This document shows positions 1-8,658 of a DNA stretch of 64,000 bases, one piece after another. The notes below the pieces were generated by a model that saw only the letters and a program-made list of their open reading frames with translations, did not search any database and had not been told where the DNA came from. Origin of the DNA: Streptomyces sp. Z26 (lineage in GTDB: Bacteria > Actinomycetota > Actinomycetes > Streptomycetales > Streptomycetaceae); contig NZ_RCHV01000002.1 in NCBI RefSeq assembly GCF_003665095.1, forward strand, positions 372,001 through 436,000, read 5' to 3'. The number at the start of each line of letters is the position of its first letter. Within the stretch, counting starts at the first letter, position 1. The translations under genes were made by a program, and so were the position numbers.

Positions 1-813
1 AGGCCCGCGGACCCGGACGGCGACATCAACCCGTTCCGCAGCTGGGACGTGGTGAAGGCGATCCACGACCAGCTGCGGCTGCTGGAGCGGGGCCCGCTGC
101 ACACCGGCGGCTTCCCCGCGACGTCGATCCAGCACTGGATCGTCTCCCCCGTCGGCGAGGGCGCGAAGGACGTCGCGCGGCCGGAGGGGCAGGAGGTCGA
201 GGGCTACCGCATCCGCGACTTCGAGGTCCAGCGGATCTGCAACGAGCAGCAGTTCGGCAGCGGCAACAGGCACTACCTGGGCACGCAGTTCGTCCTGTGG
301 GACGGCCAGTTGGTGATCACCCTGCTGATCAGCGTGACGGTGCTGCACCACACGCTGCGCGTCGAGGTCACCGGGCACGCGCTGGGGCCGGTGCACCCGC
401 TGTTCACGACGAAGCCGAAGGCGAAGACCAAGGAGGTCTCCAAGAGCGTCCGCTTCTGGGAGACCAAGGAGGTGTCGCTGCCGCTCGTCGAGGCGCGGGA
501 GGTCGTACGGCTGACGGCACGCGCCCCGTTCACCTGGTTCCCGCCGGTGCTGGACTTCCTCGGCGGCAAGCTGTCGTTGCCGGAGCCCTTCGGGCTGCGG
601 CACGCGTGGGCGGACAAGCCGTGGCGGCACCGCTTCATGGCGGACGACGCGCTGCGCGCGGCGACGCCGGTGCTGCGGGTCGTGCACGCCGCGGCGATCC
701 GGGTGCTGGAGGAGAACGGCTGCGTCACCACGCAGTTCGGCGCCCGCTCGAACGCGCTCAGCGGCCAGGTGCAGGAGGCCGCGCCCGGGAAGGCCGACGC
801 GTACGACGCCTGA
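1..813 (+). CDS. Hypothetical protein, 5' end outside window
   Basis: The frame is open from base 1, so the gene begins upstream; the two GTG codons at 49-54 are internal rather than proven starts. The visible 270 residues include one hydrophobic stretch at about residues 97-115 (rich in V, L and I) flanked by soluble sequence, and a basic patch after it (KPKAKTKEVSK). I recognise no catalytic motif or family. Codon usage is typical of the rest of the window. The gene converges on the HIT-family gene, and a strong hairpin at 817-866 follows its stop. It is probably a conserved actinobacterial protein of unknown function. Confidence 0.75.
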   Translation, partial: RPADPDGDINPFRSWDVVKAIHDQLRLLERGPLHTGGFPATSIQHWIVSPVGEGAKDVARPEGQEVEGYRIRDFEVQRICNEQQFGSGNRHYLGTQFVLWDGQLVITLLISVTVLHHTLRVEVTGHALGPVHPLFTTKPKAKTKEVSKSVRFWETKEVSLPLVEAREVVRLTARAPFTWFPPVLDFLGGKLSLPEPFGLRHAWADKPWRHRFMADDALRAATPVLRVVHAAAIRVLEENGCVTTQFGARSNALSGQVQEAAPGKADAYDA

Positions 814-816
814 CGT

Positions 817-866
817 ACGGCAGGGGGCGCGCGCCGGGTCCGTACGGTGCGCGCGTCCCCTGCCGT
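817..866. terminator. Bidirectional hairpin terminator
   Basis: ACGGCAGGGG at the left pairs with CCCCTGCCGT at 857-866, and inner CGCGCG tracts pair as well. The hairpin sits between two converging genes (stops at 813 and 886), so it could end transcription from both sides. There is no U-tract, as is common in streptomycetes. Confidence 0.6.
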
Positions 867-885
867 CACGTGCCCCTGCGCCGGG

Positions 886-1437
886 TCAGCCCTCCGGCCA
901 GGCGGCGGCGAGCATCGCCCGGGTGTCCGCGAGGAGTTGGGGCAGGATCTTCGTGTGGCCGACCACCGGCATGAAGTTGGTGTCGCCGCCCCACCGGGGC
1001 ACCACGTGCTGGTGCAGGTGCGCCGCGATCCCGGCGCCCGCCTCGGCGCCCTGGTTCATGCCGATGTTGAAGCCGTGCGCGCCGGACGCGGCCCGCAGCG
1101 CGGTCATCGCCCGCTTGGTGAACTCCGCCAGCTCCACGGTCTCCTCGGCGTTCAGCCCGGTGTAGTCCGCGACGTGCCGGAAGGGCACGACCATCAGGTG
1201 CCCGCCGTTGTACGGGTAGAGGTTGAGCACCGCGTAGACGTGCGCGCCGCGGGCCAGCACGAGCCCGTCCTCGTCGCTCTTGGTGGGGATGCCGCAGAAG
1301 GGGCAGCCGTCGTCCGAGCCGGGCCCGCTCGGCTTGTTCTCCCCCTGGATGTAGGCCATCCGATGGGGCGTCCACAGACGCTGGAACGCGTCCGGCGACC
1401 CCACCCCGATCTGCTGCTCCGGCTGCTCGCTCGTCAT
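886..1437 (-). CDS. HIT family nucleotide hydrolase/phosphorylase
   Basis: The protein has 183 residues from ATG at 1437 (MTSEQPEQQ); an upstream in-frame ATG at 1470 is less likely. The histidine-triad active site HLHQHVV lies near the C-terminus, and CPFCGI near residue 45 resembles the N-terminal Cys motif of actinobacterial HIT proteins. Members hydrolyse or phosphorolyse the alpha-phosphate of AMP-linked substrates such as Ap4A or aminoacyl-adenylates. The gene lies 96 bases downstream of thrS on the same strand, a neighbourhood that is conserved in actinobacteria and fits a role in clearing adenylated side products of the synthetase. That role is inference; the family call is secure. 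Confidence 0.9.
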   Translation of the reverse strand: MTSEQPEQQIGVGSPDAFQRLWTPHRMAYIQGENKPSGPGSDDGCPFCGIPTKSDEDGLVLARGAHVYAVLNLYPYNGGHLMVVPFRHVADYTGLNAEETVELAEFTKRAMTALRAASGAHGFNIGMNQGAEAGAGIAAHLHQHVVPRWGGDTNFMPVVGHTKILPQLLADTRAMLAAAWPEG

Positions 1438-1533
1438 ACGGGCCAGCATATGGCGCGGGACCCCGCGCACCGCTCCGGGGCCCGCGCCCCGACCGGCGGT
1501 GCCGGGGCCCCGTACGGCGCCCCGGCGTCCGGC

Positions 1534-3513
1534 TCAGACCTGTACGCGCCGCTCCACGGCGTCCAGGATCTCCGCGAGCGCGTCGGCGCGCGGCACGCCG
1601 TTCTTCTGCGAGCCGTCGCGGTAGCGGAAGCTCACCGCGTCGTTGGCGATGTCCTCGTCACCGACGATGACCATGAACGGGACCTTCGCCTTCTGCGCGT
1701 TCCGGATCTTCTTCTGCATCCGGTCCGCGGACGCGTCGACGTCCACCCGCAGCCCCCGGCGCTTCGCCTCGGCGGCGAACTCCCGGAGGTACGGCACGTG
1801 GTCGTCGCCGATGGGGATGCCGACGGCCTGCACGGGCGCCAGCCACGCCGGGAACGCGCCCGCGTAGTGCTCCAGCAGCACCGCGAAGAACCGCTCGATC
1901 GACCCGAAGAGCGCGCGGTGGATGACGACGGGGCGCTGCCGGGAGCCGTCGGCCGAGGTGTACTGGAGGTCGAAGCGCTCCGGCATGTTGAAGTCGACCT
2001 GGATCGTGGACATCTGCCAGGTGCGGCCGATGGCGTCCTTGGCCTGCACGGAGATCTTCGGCCCGTAGAACGCGGCGCCCGCCGGGTCCATGACCAGATC
2101 CAGGCCCTGCTTCGCGGCGGCCTGGCGGAGGGCCTCGGTGGACTCCTCCCACACCTCGTCCGTGCCGACGAACTTCTCCGGGTCCTTGGTGGACAGCTCC
2201 AGGTAGAAGTCGTCCAGGCCGTAGTCGCGCAGCAGGTTCAGCACGAAGGTCAGCAGCGAGTCCAGCTCGTCCGCCATCTGCTCGCGGGTGCAGTAGATGT
2301 GCGAGTCGTCCTGGGTGAAGCCGCGGGCGCGGGTGAGGCCGTGCACGACGCCGGACTTCTCGTAGCGGTAGACGGTCCCGAACTCGAAGAGGCGCAGCGG
2401 CAGTTCGCGGTACGAGCGGCCGCGCGCGTCGAAGATCAGGTGGTGCATGGGGCAGTTCATGGGCTTCAGGTAGTAGTCCTGGCCCTCGTCGAGCTGCATG
2501 GGCGGGTACATGCCGTCGGCGTACCAGTCGAGGTGCCCGGACTTCTCGAACAGCGTGCCCTTGGTGGCGTGCGGGGTGTAGACGAACTCGTAGTCCGCCT
2601 CCTCGTGGCGCCGCCGCGAGTAGTCCTCCATCACGCGGCGGATGATGCCGCCCCGGGGGTGGAACACGGCCAGTCCGGAGCCGATCTCCTCGGGGATGGA
2701 GAAGAGGTCCAGCTCGGTGCCGAGCCTGCGGTGGTCGCGCTTCTCGGCCTCCGCGAGGAACTCCAGGTACGCCTTCAGCTCGTCCTTGGTCGGCCAGGCG
2801 GTGCCGTAGATCCGCTGGAGCTGCTTGTTCTTCTCGCTGCCCCGCCAGTACGCGGCGGCGCTGCGCATCAGCTTGAACGCGGGGATGTTGCGGGTGGTCG
2901 GCAGGTGCGGGCCGCGGCAGAGGTCCTTCCAGCACAGCTCGCCGGTCTTCGCGTCGAGGTTGTCGTAGATGGTCAGCTCACCGGCGCCGACCTCCGCGGA
3001 GGCACCCTCGGCGGCTTCGGCGGCCGAGCCCTTGAGGCCGATCAGCTCCAGCTTGTACGGCTCGTCGGCCAGCTCCGCGCGGGCGGCGTCGTCGCTGGTG
3101 ACGCGGCGGGAGAAGCGCTGGCCGCGCTTCTGGATCTCCTGCATCTTCTTCTCGACGCGCTTGAGGTCGTCCGGGGTGAAGGGCTCCTCGACGTCGAAGT
3201 CGTAGTAGAAGCCGTCCCTGACGGGCGGCCCGATGCCGAGCTTCGCCGCCGGGAACAGCTCCTGCACCGCCTGCGCCATGACGTGCGCGGTGGAGTGCCG
3301 GAGGATGTCCAGGCCGTCCTGGCTGGCGATGCCGACGGGCTCGACCTCGTCGCCGTCCGCGACCTCGTACGCCAGGTCGCGCAGCTGCCCGGCGACGCGG
3401 GCGGCGACGACGGTGCGGTCGCCGGGGAAGAGGTCCGCCGCCGTGGTACCCGTGGTCACCACGCGTTCTTCCCGCTCGGAATCGCGTTGGATGATCACAC
3501 GGACGTCTGCCAC
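1534..3513 (-). CDS. thrS: Threonyl-tRNA synthetase
   Basis: This enzyme charges tRNA-Thr in the cytoplasm. The 659-residue product has an N-terminal TGS domain ([12 protein letters not shown] onward), the second editing domain, a class II catalytic core and a C-terminal anticodon-binding domain. Zinc and motif 2 residues are visible in KPMNCPMHH and VYRYEKSGV, and motif 3 in [11 protein letters not shown]. The length matches the family. I chose GTG at 3513 because AGGAG lies just upstream and the TGS domain starts there; the frame is open further, to 3618. A HIT-family gene follows on the same strand. The leader shows no T-box features. Confidence 0.97.
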   Translation of the reverse strand: MADVRVIIQRDSEREERVVTTGTTAADLFPGDRTVVAARVAGQLRDLAYEVADGDEVEPVGIASQDGLDILRHSTAHVMAQAVQELFPAAKLGIGPPVRDGFYYDFDVEEPFTPDDLKRVEKKMQEIQKRGQRFSRRVTSDDAARAELADEPYKLELIGLKGSAAEAAEGASAEVGAGELTIYDNLDAKTGELCWKDLCRGPHLPTTRNIPAFKLMRSAAAYWRGSEKNKQLQRIYGTAWPTKDELKAYLEFLAEAEKRDHRRLGTELDLFSIPEEIGSGLAVFHPRGGIIRRVMEDYSRRRHEEADYEFVYTPHATKGTLFEKSGHLDWYADGMYPPMQLDEGQDYYLKPMNCPMHHLIFDARGRSYRELPLRLFEFGTVYRYEKSGVVHGLTRARGFTQDDSHIYCTREQMADELDSLLTFVLNLLRDYGLDDFYLELSTKDPEKFVGTDEVWEESTEALRQAAAKQGLDLVMDPAGAAFYGPKISVQAKDAIGRTWQMSTIQVDFNMPERFDLQYTSADGSRQRPVVIHRALFGSIERFFAVLLEHYAGAFPAWLAPVQAVGIPIGDDHVPYLREFAAEAKRRGLRVDVDASADRMQKKIRNAQKAKVPFMVIVGDEDIANDAVSFRYRDGSQKNGVPRADALAEILDAVERRVQV

Positions 3514-3660
3514 CGGTCTCTCCTGACACTCTGACGGGGTCGCGCGAGCTGGCGCCGCGCAGCAGGAATCGTACCGAGCGCGGTCCCCTCTCCGCGAAAC
3601 GGTTTGCCCCTCCGCCACCGGCCGACGTCACGGCAGGGGGCGGACCCCGGCACGGGCCCG

Positions 3661-3837
3661 CTACGAGGACACCCGCCGCAGCAGTACGAGCCCGATGATC
3701 GCCCCCAGCACGCCGAAGCCGGTGAGCACGGAGGCCAGCACCTCCAGCGGTCCGCCCGCCATCTCGGTGTTCGCCGTGAAGTTGGCGCCGAGGCAGAACA
3801 GCAGCGCCGCCCACAGCATGCCCTTGACCGGGTTCAT
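3661..3837 (-). CDS. Small two-helix membrane protein (58 aa)
   Basis: The start ATG is at 3837 with GGAGAG eight or so bases upstream, and the stop TAG is at 3661. The translation (MNPVKGMLWAALLFCLG...) shows two hydrophobic segments separated by a short polar loop (TANTEMAGGP), with a basic tail LLRRVSS that suggests the C-terminus is cytoplasmic. No family is recognised. It is divergent from the two-component system at 3998 and may share control with it, but nothing in the sequence shows a functional link. Confidence 0.7.
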   Translation of the reverse strand: MNPVKGMLWAALLFCLGANFTANTEMAGGPLEVLASVLTGFGVLGAIIGLVLLRRVSS

Positions 3838-3997
3838 CGGTTCTCTCCGTCGTCCTGTCCGTACTTCGGTACGACGCTACGTCCCGGCCGCCCGCCCCGC
3901 GATGGTGCGCGCTCCCGCGCCCGTGGTGGAGCCCGCTCCACCACCGCGGCGGCGCAGCGCCCTGCGCCGCCCCGCGCGCCTCGCATACGGTGAGCCC

Positions 3998-5158
3998 ATG
4001 AGAGAGCCCCTGGTCGAGGCGTGGCAGGCGTTCCGTCATCTGCTCGTGGGCTTCGCGCTCTCCCTCGTCTGCTACGTGGCGATCCCCCTGTTCATCCTCT
4101 GCACGGTGATGGCCCTGCTGCTGATCGGCGCCGGTTCGTGGCCGGAGGCGGTGCTCGCGCTGCGCCGCCTCGCCGGCTTCGCCCGCGTACGCGCCGGGGA
4201 ACGGCTCGGCATGGAGATCGTCCCCAAGCACTACCTGCCGCTGAGCGGTTCCCTCACCGAGCGCGTACGGACGGCGAGTTCCGACCCGGGCACCTGGCGG
4301 GACATGCTGTGGGTGGCCACGCAGGTGCTGTACGGCATCGCGCTGCTGTGCGTGGCGGTGCTGCTGTGGCCGGTGAGTCTGCTGGTGGACGGCATCTGGT
4401 GCGGCCTGCTGCGGCAACGCCCCCTGCTGCTGCCGCTGTTCGGCTCGCTGGCCGACCTGGAGGCGTACTGGACGGCGGCCCTGCTCCGCCCCTCCCCCAG
4501 CGCCCGCCTCGCGGAGCGGGTCGAGCAGCTGTCGATGACGCGGGCGGGCGCCGTCGCCGCGCACAGCGCCGAACTGCGCCGTATCGAACGGGACCTGCAC
4601 GACGGCGCCCAGGCCCGCCTCGTCGCGCTGACCATGCGACTCGGCCTGGCCCGGCGCGCATACGCGACGGACCCCGCGAAGGGCCGCGCGCTGCTCGACG
4701 ACGCGCAGCAGCAGGCGGAGGAGGCTCTTGCCGAGCTGCGGCACGTGGTCCGGGGCATCCACCCGCCCGTACTGACCGACCGCGGCCTGACCGGTGCCGT
4801 ACGGGCCCTGGCGGGCGCGCACCCCTTGCGCGTCACCGTGGCGGACCCGGGGGTGGCGGCGGCGCCGCGGGCACCGGCGGCGGTGGAGGCGGCGGCGTAC
4901 TTCGTCGTCGCGGAGGCCCTGACGAACGCCGCGAAGCACAGCGGCGGCACGAGCGTCGCCGTGGTCCTGGACCGTACGTCGCACAAGGTCATGCGCATAC
5001 GCGCGGAGGACGACGGCCGGGGCGGCGCGGAGGAGAGCCGGGGCACCGGGCTGCTGGGCATGAGGCGCAGGGTGGCGGCGCTGGACGGCACCGTAGCCTT
5101 GTCGAGTCCCGTCGGGGGACCGACCGTCATCGAGGTGGAGCTGCCGTGCGCGTGGTGA
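3998..5158 (+). CDS. Membrane sensor histidine kinase (NarL-type partner)
   Basis: The product has 386 residues. The N-terminal half carries four hydrophobic segments of the actinobacterial 'putative sensor' type (residues about 10-150). These are followed by a HisKA_3 dimerisation region with the phospho-acceptor His in IERDLHDGAQARL (His about 201), an N-box (ALTNAAKHSGG, about 310) and a glycine-rich ATP lid (GTGLLGMRRRVAALDG). The ATG at 3998 is favoured because it precedes the first membrane segment. The stop overlaps the start of the response regulator by 13 bases, so the two form a coupled operon. The signal is unknown. Confidence 0.93.
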   Translation: MREPLVEAWQAFRHLLVGFALSLVCYVAIPLFILCTVMALLLIGAGSWPEAVLALRRLAGFARVRAGERLGMEIVPKHYLPLSGSLTERVRTASSDPGTWRDMLWVATQVLYGIALLCVAVLLWPVSLLVDGIWCGLLRQRPLLLPLFGSLADLEAYWTAALLRPSPSARLAERVEQLSMTRAGAVAAHSAELRRIERDLHDGAQARLVALTMRLGLARRAYATDPAKGRALLDDAQQQAEEALAELRHVVRGIHPPVLTDRGLTGAVRALAGAHPLRVTVADPGVAAAPRAPAAVEAAAYFVVAEALTNAAKHSGGTSVAVVLDRTSHKVMRIRAEDDGRGGAEESRGTGLLGMRRRVAALDGTVALSSPVGGPTVIEVELPCAW

Positions 5159-5808
5159 TCGCGGAGGACAACGCCCTGCTGCGCGAGGGGCTCGTCCTGC
5201 TCCTCACCAGCGCGGGCCACGAGGTCGCCGCCGTCGCCGCGACGGGCCCGGAGGTGCTGCCCGCCCTCCTCGGCGAACGCCCGGACGCGGCCGTCCTGGA
5301 CGTACGGCTGCCGCCCGGCTTCCGCGACGAGGGCCTGCGCGCCGCCCTGGAAGCCCGCCGCCAACTCCCCGACCTGCCGGTGCTGGTGCTGTCGCAGTAC
5401 GTCGAGGAGGCGTACGCGGCGGAGCTGCTGTCCGCGGGCGTCCGCGGCCTGGGCTACCTGCTGAAGGACCGGGTGGGCCGGGTCGAGGAGTTCCTGGAGG
5501 CACTCGAACGGGTGGCGTCGGGCGGTACGGCCCTGGACCCGGAGGTGGTCACGGAGCTGATCGCCCGTCACGGCCGCGAGGACCCGTTGGAGACGCTGAC
5601 GCCGCGCGAGACGGAGGTGCTGCGGCTGATGGCGCAGGGCCACGGCAACACGGAGATCAGCGCCCGGCTCGTGATCAGCGAACGGGCGGTCAGCAAGCAC
5701 ATCGGGAACGTGTTCTCGAAGCTGGACCTGCCGCCGAGCGACAGCGGCCACCGCCGCGTCCTGGCGGTCCTCGCCTACCTCAACGCGGACGGCCGCGCGG
5801 CCGGTTGA
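5146..5808 (+). CDS. LuxR/NarL-family response regulator
   Basis: The 220-residue protein starts at GTG 5146 inside the kinase gene. The receiver domain shows the acidic pair EDN at residues 6-8, phospho-acceptor Asp about 52 (AVLDVRLP) and the Lys of YLLKDR. The C-terminal GerE/LuxR helix-turn-helix begins at TPRETEVLRLMAQG and contains the recognition helix region ISERAVSKHIGNVFSKL. It should be phosphorylated by the overlapping kinase and bind DNA as a dimer. Targets cannot be inferred from this window. Confidence 0.94.
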   Translation: MRVVIAEDNALLREGLVLLLTSAGHEVAAVAATGPEVLPALLGERPDAAVLDVRLPPGFRDEGLRAALEARRQLPDLPVLVLSQYVEEAYAAELLSAGVRGLGYLLKDRVGRVEEFLEALERVASGGTALDPEVVTELIARHGREDPLETLTPRETEVLRLMAQGHGNTEISARLVISERAVSKHIGNVFSKLDLPPSDSGHRRVLAVLAYLNADGRAAG

Positions 5809-5850
5809 TCCGCGCGCCCGCCGGGGCGGGAGCGGGGGCGGGCATGACGA

Positions 5851-5889
5851 AGGCGGCGCGGTCCACGTCTTCCGTGGTCCGCGCCGCCT
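5851..5889. terminator. Hairpin terminator between response regulator and tRNA-Val
   Basis: AGGCGGCGCGG-TCCACG (5851-5867) pairs with CGTGG-TCCGCGCCGCCT (5873-5889), a 17-bp stem with one mismatch and a five-base loop. It lies between the plus-strand regulator and the minus-strand tRNA, so it can serve both. Confidence 0.7.
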
Positions 5890-5899
5890 GTCGACAGCG

Positions 5900-5971
5900 T
5901 GGGCGATACTGGGATCGAACCAGTGACCCCTTCGGTGTGAACGAAGTGCTCTCCCGCTGAGCTAATCGCCC
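5900..5971 (-). tRNA. tRNA-Val (CAC)
   Basis: On the minus strand the 72 bases fold as a cloverleaf: acceptor GGGCGAT pairs with ATCGCCC, the anticodon loop TTCACAC gives anticodon CAC, and the T-arm is CTGGTTCGATCCCAG. The discriminator is A and CCA is not encoded. It reads the abundant GTG valine codon. Confidence 0.95.
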
Positions 5972-6013
5972 GGGACTCGTGCGCTGGGCACGGGCAGAAC
6001 CATACCGTGCCGC

Positions 6014-6523
6014 TCACCCTTCATCCAAACCACTTTCGTCCGGTCCGCTTCCGTACGGAGCACTCCCCCACGGAAGACCGCGCAGCCGTGCGCGCAGCCC
6101 CCGCCGCCCCGACCGCATCATCAGCGCGTGGTTGGCCCGGAACAGCGGCCGTCCGGGCACCGCCAGCAGCCGCAGCAGCGGCTTGCGCACCTCGACCTCC
6201 TGCGCGTAGTCGGCGCGGGTGCCGCCGCGTTCGCCGGTGAGGGTCCATCGCGCCCGGCCCACCAGGTCGCCGCTCATCGCGATCTCCAACACCCCGGCGT
6301 CCGGGTCCTGCCGCACGGCCCGCGCGGTCACCCGCAGGTCGTACGGGAGCAGCGACCGGAAGCGCGCCTCGCCGGAGTCCTCCCCCAGCGGCGTCACCTC
6401 GCGAACCTGCGGCCACCAGGACGGGTACTCCTCGGCGCGCGCCAGCACGTCGTAGACGGCGGCGGGCGGGGCGTCGAGCAGCCAGACGGAGTGGAAACGG
6501 TAGTGGTGCCAGGACCTGGTCAC
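6014..6523 (-). CDS. SRPBCC (START/polyketide cyclase-like) lipid-binding-fold protein
   Basis: The 169-residue product has the START-like pattern W-LLDAPPAAVYDVLARAEEYPSWWP near the N-terminus, followed by alternating strands and a C-terminal helix ending in a basic tail. The fold binds hydrophobic ligands, but the ligand cannot be read from sequence. The gene stands alone between two near-identical tRNA-Val genes on the same strand. Start ATG 6523 fits the family start. Confidence 0.8.
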   Translation of the reverse strand: MTRSWHHYRFHSVWLLDAPPAAVYDVLARAEEYPSWWPQVREVTPLGEDSGEARFRSLLPYDLRVTARAVRQDPDAGVLEIAMSGDLVGRARWTLTGERGGTRADYAQEVEVRKPLLRLLAVPGRPLFRANHALMMRSGRRGLRARLRGLPWGSAPYGSGPDESGLDEG

Positions 6524-6612
6524 GGGCGCTCCCGGTTGCCGTACCCGGGGCCGGACGCACGGAGGACCGGCTCCGGGAGCCCCCTACGGGCTGCCGGACG
6601 CCGGTCCGTCTG

Positions 6613-6684
6613 TGGGCGATACTGGGTTCGAACCAGTGACCCCTTCGGTGTGAACGAAGTGCTCTTCCACTGAGCTAATCGCCC
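6613..6684 (-). tRNA. tRNA-Val (CAC), second copy
   Basis: This copy has the same acceptor stem (GGGCGAT/ATCGCCC) and anticodon loop (TTCACAC) as the tRNA at 5900-5971. It differs only in the D-arm (GTGGAAGAG versus GCGGGAGAG) and one T-loop base. It is 72 bases long, discriminator A, with no encoded CCA. Confidence 0.95.
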
Positions 6685-6721
6685 TCGCGTGGCGATCACA
6701 TTACCCCATGTCAGCGGGTGC

Positions 6722-7042
6722 TCATGACTGCTTGCGCGCCGCCCGTTCCAGCCTGCGCCGCTTCCACCAGGCGGTGCCCTCGCCGACCTTCCGCTTCGTC
6801 CAGCGCAGGCAGAGCTGCGCCCAGACGAACTCGGTGGCCCAGACCGCCATGCCGCCGAAGATGATCAGCCAGCCGGGCCCCGGCAGCGGGAGGAGGATGA
6901 CCCCCGTGACGACGATCGCGAGACCGACGAGGAAGACACCGACCTGCCAGCTCAGGTGCAGCGGGCGGCTGGCCCTGACGAATCGCGGCGCCCGCGAGCC
7001 GAGCGGGCGCTCCTCATCCTTGGTGTCCGTCTCCACGTCCAT
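6722..7042 (-). CDS. PGPGW-motif membrane protein (TIGR02611-like)
   Basis: The 106-residue product has an acidic N-terminus, one hydrophobic hairpin and the diagnostic PLPGPGWLIIF motif at about residue 53. A positively charged tail (WKRRRLERAARKQS) should lie in the cytoplasm. The family is widespread in actinobacteria with no known function. It is divergent from ssgB, with 190 bases between the starts; this neighbour relationship is, as far as I recall, conserved in Streptomyces. Confidence 0.85.
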   Translation of the reverse strand: MDVETDTKDEERPLGSRAPRFVRASRPLHLSWQVGVFLVGLAIVVTGVILLPLPGPGWLIIFGGMAVWATEFVWAQLCLRWTKRKVGEGTAWWKRRRLERAARKQS

Positions 7043-7147
7043 CCGGCAAACCTACCGGACCGTTCAGGCATCACCCGAACGGCGGTACGGGACAAAATCC
7101 ACCTAGGCCATACGAAGGACCTTAACCTTCACAAATCGGTCAGAGGG

Positions 7148-7173
7148 GTTTACAACCCACCCGTAGGTGGCAT
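7148..7173 (+). promoter_or_regulatory. Possible sigma-H-type promoter of ssgB
   Basis: GTTT at 7148-7151 and GTGGCAT at 7167-7173 are separated by 15 bases, about 60 bases before the ssgB start. Published work links ssgB to the stress sigma factor sigma-H, which uses a GTTT ... GGGTAT-like promoter. The match here is partial, so this is tentative. Confidence 0.3.
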
Positions 7174-7232
7174 GTCGATTTCGCCGACGTGCGAATCCCC
7201 GAGCGCACACTGAGCGAAAGGCCCTGGCGCTT

Positions 7233-7646
7233 ATGAACACCACGGTCAGCTGCGAGCTGCACCTGCGCCTCGTTGTTTCAAGCGAGTCCTCACTGCCTGT
7301 ACCCGCGGGCCTGCGTTACGACACCGCCGACCCGTACGCCGTCCACGCCACCTTCCACACCGGTGCCGAGGAGACCGTCGAGTGGGTCTTCGCCCGCGAC
7401 CTCCTGGCCGAGGGGCTCCACCGGCCCACCGGCACGGGTGACGTCCGGGTCTGGCCCTCCCGTAGCCACGGTCAGGGGGTGGTCTGCATCGCCCTCAGCT
7501 CCCCGGAGGGCGAGGCCCTGCTCGAAGCCCCCGCGCGGGCCCTCGAATCCTTCCTGAAAAGAACGGACGCCGCGGTGCCGCCCGGCACCGAGCACCGCCA
7601 CTTCGATCTGGACACGGAGCTCTCGCACATCCTCGCCGAGAGCTGA
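7233..7646 (+). CDS. ssgB: Sporulation-specific cell division protein SsgB
   Basis: The 137-residue SsgA-like protein begins MNTTVSCELHLRLVV and ends HILAES, a very strongly conserved sequence in streptomycetes. SsgB marks future septum sites in aerial hyphae and recruits FtsZ together with SsgA. ATG 7233 is chosen over the longer open frame because the family starts here, with AAAGG about 11 bases upstream. A perfect 13-bp terminator hairpin at 7718-7756 ends the unit, so it is monocistronic. Its presence identifies the source as a sporulating actinomycete. Confidence 0.97.
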   Translation: MNTTVSCELHLRLVVSSESSLPVPAGLRYDTADPYAVHATFHTGAEETVEWVFARDLLAEGLHRPTGTGDVRVWPSRSHGQGVVCIALSSPEGEALLEAPARALESFLKRTDAAVPPGTEHRHFDLDTELSHILAES

Positions 7647-7717
7647 GATCCCCCGGTCCGCCACAGCCGTCCGACTCGGGGCGACGGCTGGGGCCGGTGG
7701 CCGTATACGGCCGATGA

Positions 7718-7756
7718 CGGCGCCGCTCCCTCGGGTCACCCGCGGGAGCGGCGCCG
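7718..7756 (+). terminator. Strong hairpin terminator after ssgB
   Basis: CGGCGCCGCTCCC (7718-7730) and GGGAGCGGCGCCG (7744-7756) form a perfect 13-bp stem with a 13-base loop, 72 bases after the ssgB stop. A weaker stem, CAGCCGTC/GACGGCTG, lies at about 7663-7690. Confidence 0.75.
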
Positions 7757-7820
7757 CCGCGTGCGCGAGGGGCTAGGCTCGTGGGCCATCGGAACCGCAA
7801 CGGCCAGGCCAGGAGCGACG

Positions 7821-8384
7821 GTGCAGATCAATCACGACACCCAGTGCGCACTCGACGATGTGGTCGACCTGCTCAACACGGCCCCCGACGGCGACGCGCC
7901 GGACGCCCTCGCCAGCGTCACCGACCTCCGCGACTTCGCGCAGCGCAACGACGTAAGCGGTGTCGGGGATCTCACCGAGAGCGACGTCCTGGCGGTACGG
8001 TCGGTACGGGACCGCTTCGCCCGCATCTTCGCCGCACCCGACGCGCGTACCGCCGCCGAGCTGGTGAACGGGCTCGTGGCCGAGGCGGGCACGACACCGC
8101 AGCTGACGGACCACGACGGCTACGACTGGCACGTGCACTACTTCGCGCCCGGCGCGTCCGTGGCGCACCACCTCGCCGCGGACGGCGGGATGGCGCTGGG
8201 GTTCATCATCGTCGCGGGCGAACGGGACCGGCTGCGGCGGTGCGAGGCGCCCGACTGCCCGCGGGCGTTCATCGACCTCTCCCGGAACCGTTCCCGGCGC
8301 TACTGCGACTCCCGTACCTGCGGGAACCGGCTGCACGTCGCGGCGTACCGGGCGCGGCAGCGGGAGTCGGCGGAGACCGCGTAG
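7821..8384 (+). CDS. CGNR zinc-finger domain protein (ABATE/CGNR family)
   Basis: The 187-residue protein starts at GTG 7821, preceded by AGGAG at 7811-7815. The C-terminal zinc finger is clear: C-E-A-P-D-C then RRYCDSRTCGNRLHVAAYRARQR, containing the signature CGNR. The N-terminal ABATE-like region is helical. Such proteins are presumed nucleic-acid-binding regulators. The gene stands alone after the ssgB terminator, and no ligand or target is evident. Confidence 0.88.
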   Translation: MQINHDTQCALDDVVDLLNTAPDGDAPDALASVTDLRDFAQRNDVSGVGDLTESDVLAVRSVRDRFARIFAAPDARTAAELVNGLVAEAGTTPQLTDHDGYDWHVHYFAPGASVAHHLAADGGMALGFIIVAGERDRLRRCEAPDCPRAFIDLSRNRSRRYCDSRTCGNRLHVAAYRARQRESAETA

Positions 8385-8409
8385 GCGGGGAGGGCCGCGC
8401 GGGGGCCGC

Positions 8410-8589
8410 TCACAGCAGGAACAGGTCGTACGCGCTGGTTATCGCGAGCAGGCAGCCGATGAAGGCGAGGAAGAACATCAGCGGCGGCTGCGAGAGGGCG
8501 TAGAGGCACCCCCGGGGCTCGGTGCTGAACGGGGTCTCGTGGGGCGCTTCTGGGAACTCGCCTGCGCGGTCCTGCGTGGTGTGGTGCAT
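8410..8589 (-). CDS. Small single-pass membrane protein (about 59 aa)
   Basis: From ATG 8589 the product starts MHHTTQDRAGEFPE and ends with one hydrophobic helix (PLMFFLAFIGCLLAI) and TSAYDLFLL. A TTG start at 8610 would add seven residues; neither has a strong ribosome site. The sequence looks like a conserved hypothetical protein of Streptomyces with an acidic, disordered N-terminus. No function is known to me. Confidence 0.6.
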   Translation of the reverse strand: MHHTTQDRAGEFPEAPHETPFSTEPRGCLYALSQPPLMFFLAFIGCLLAITSAYDLFLL

Positions 8590-8658
8590 CTCGCCGTGAT
8601 GATCGCGCAATCACCCGCCGGGAGGTGCTCAACACGCCCGTCGCAACAGTGCAGTTCG

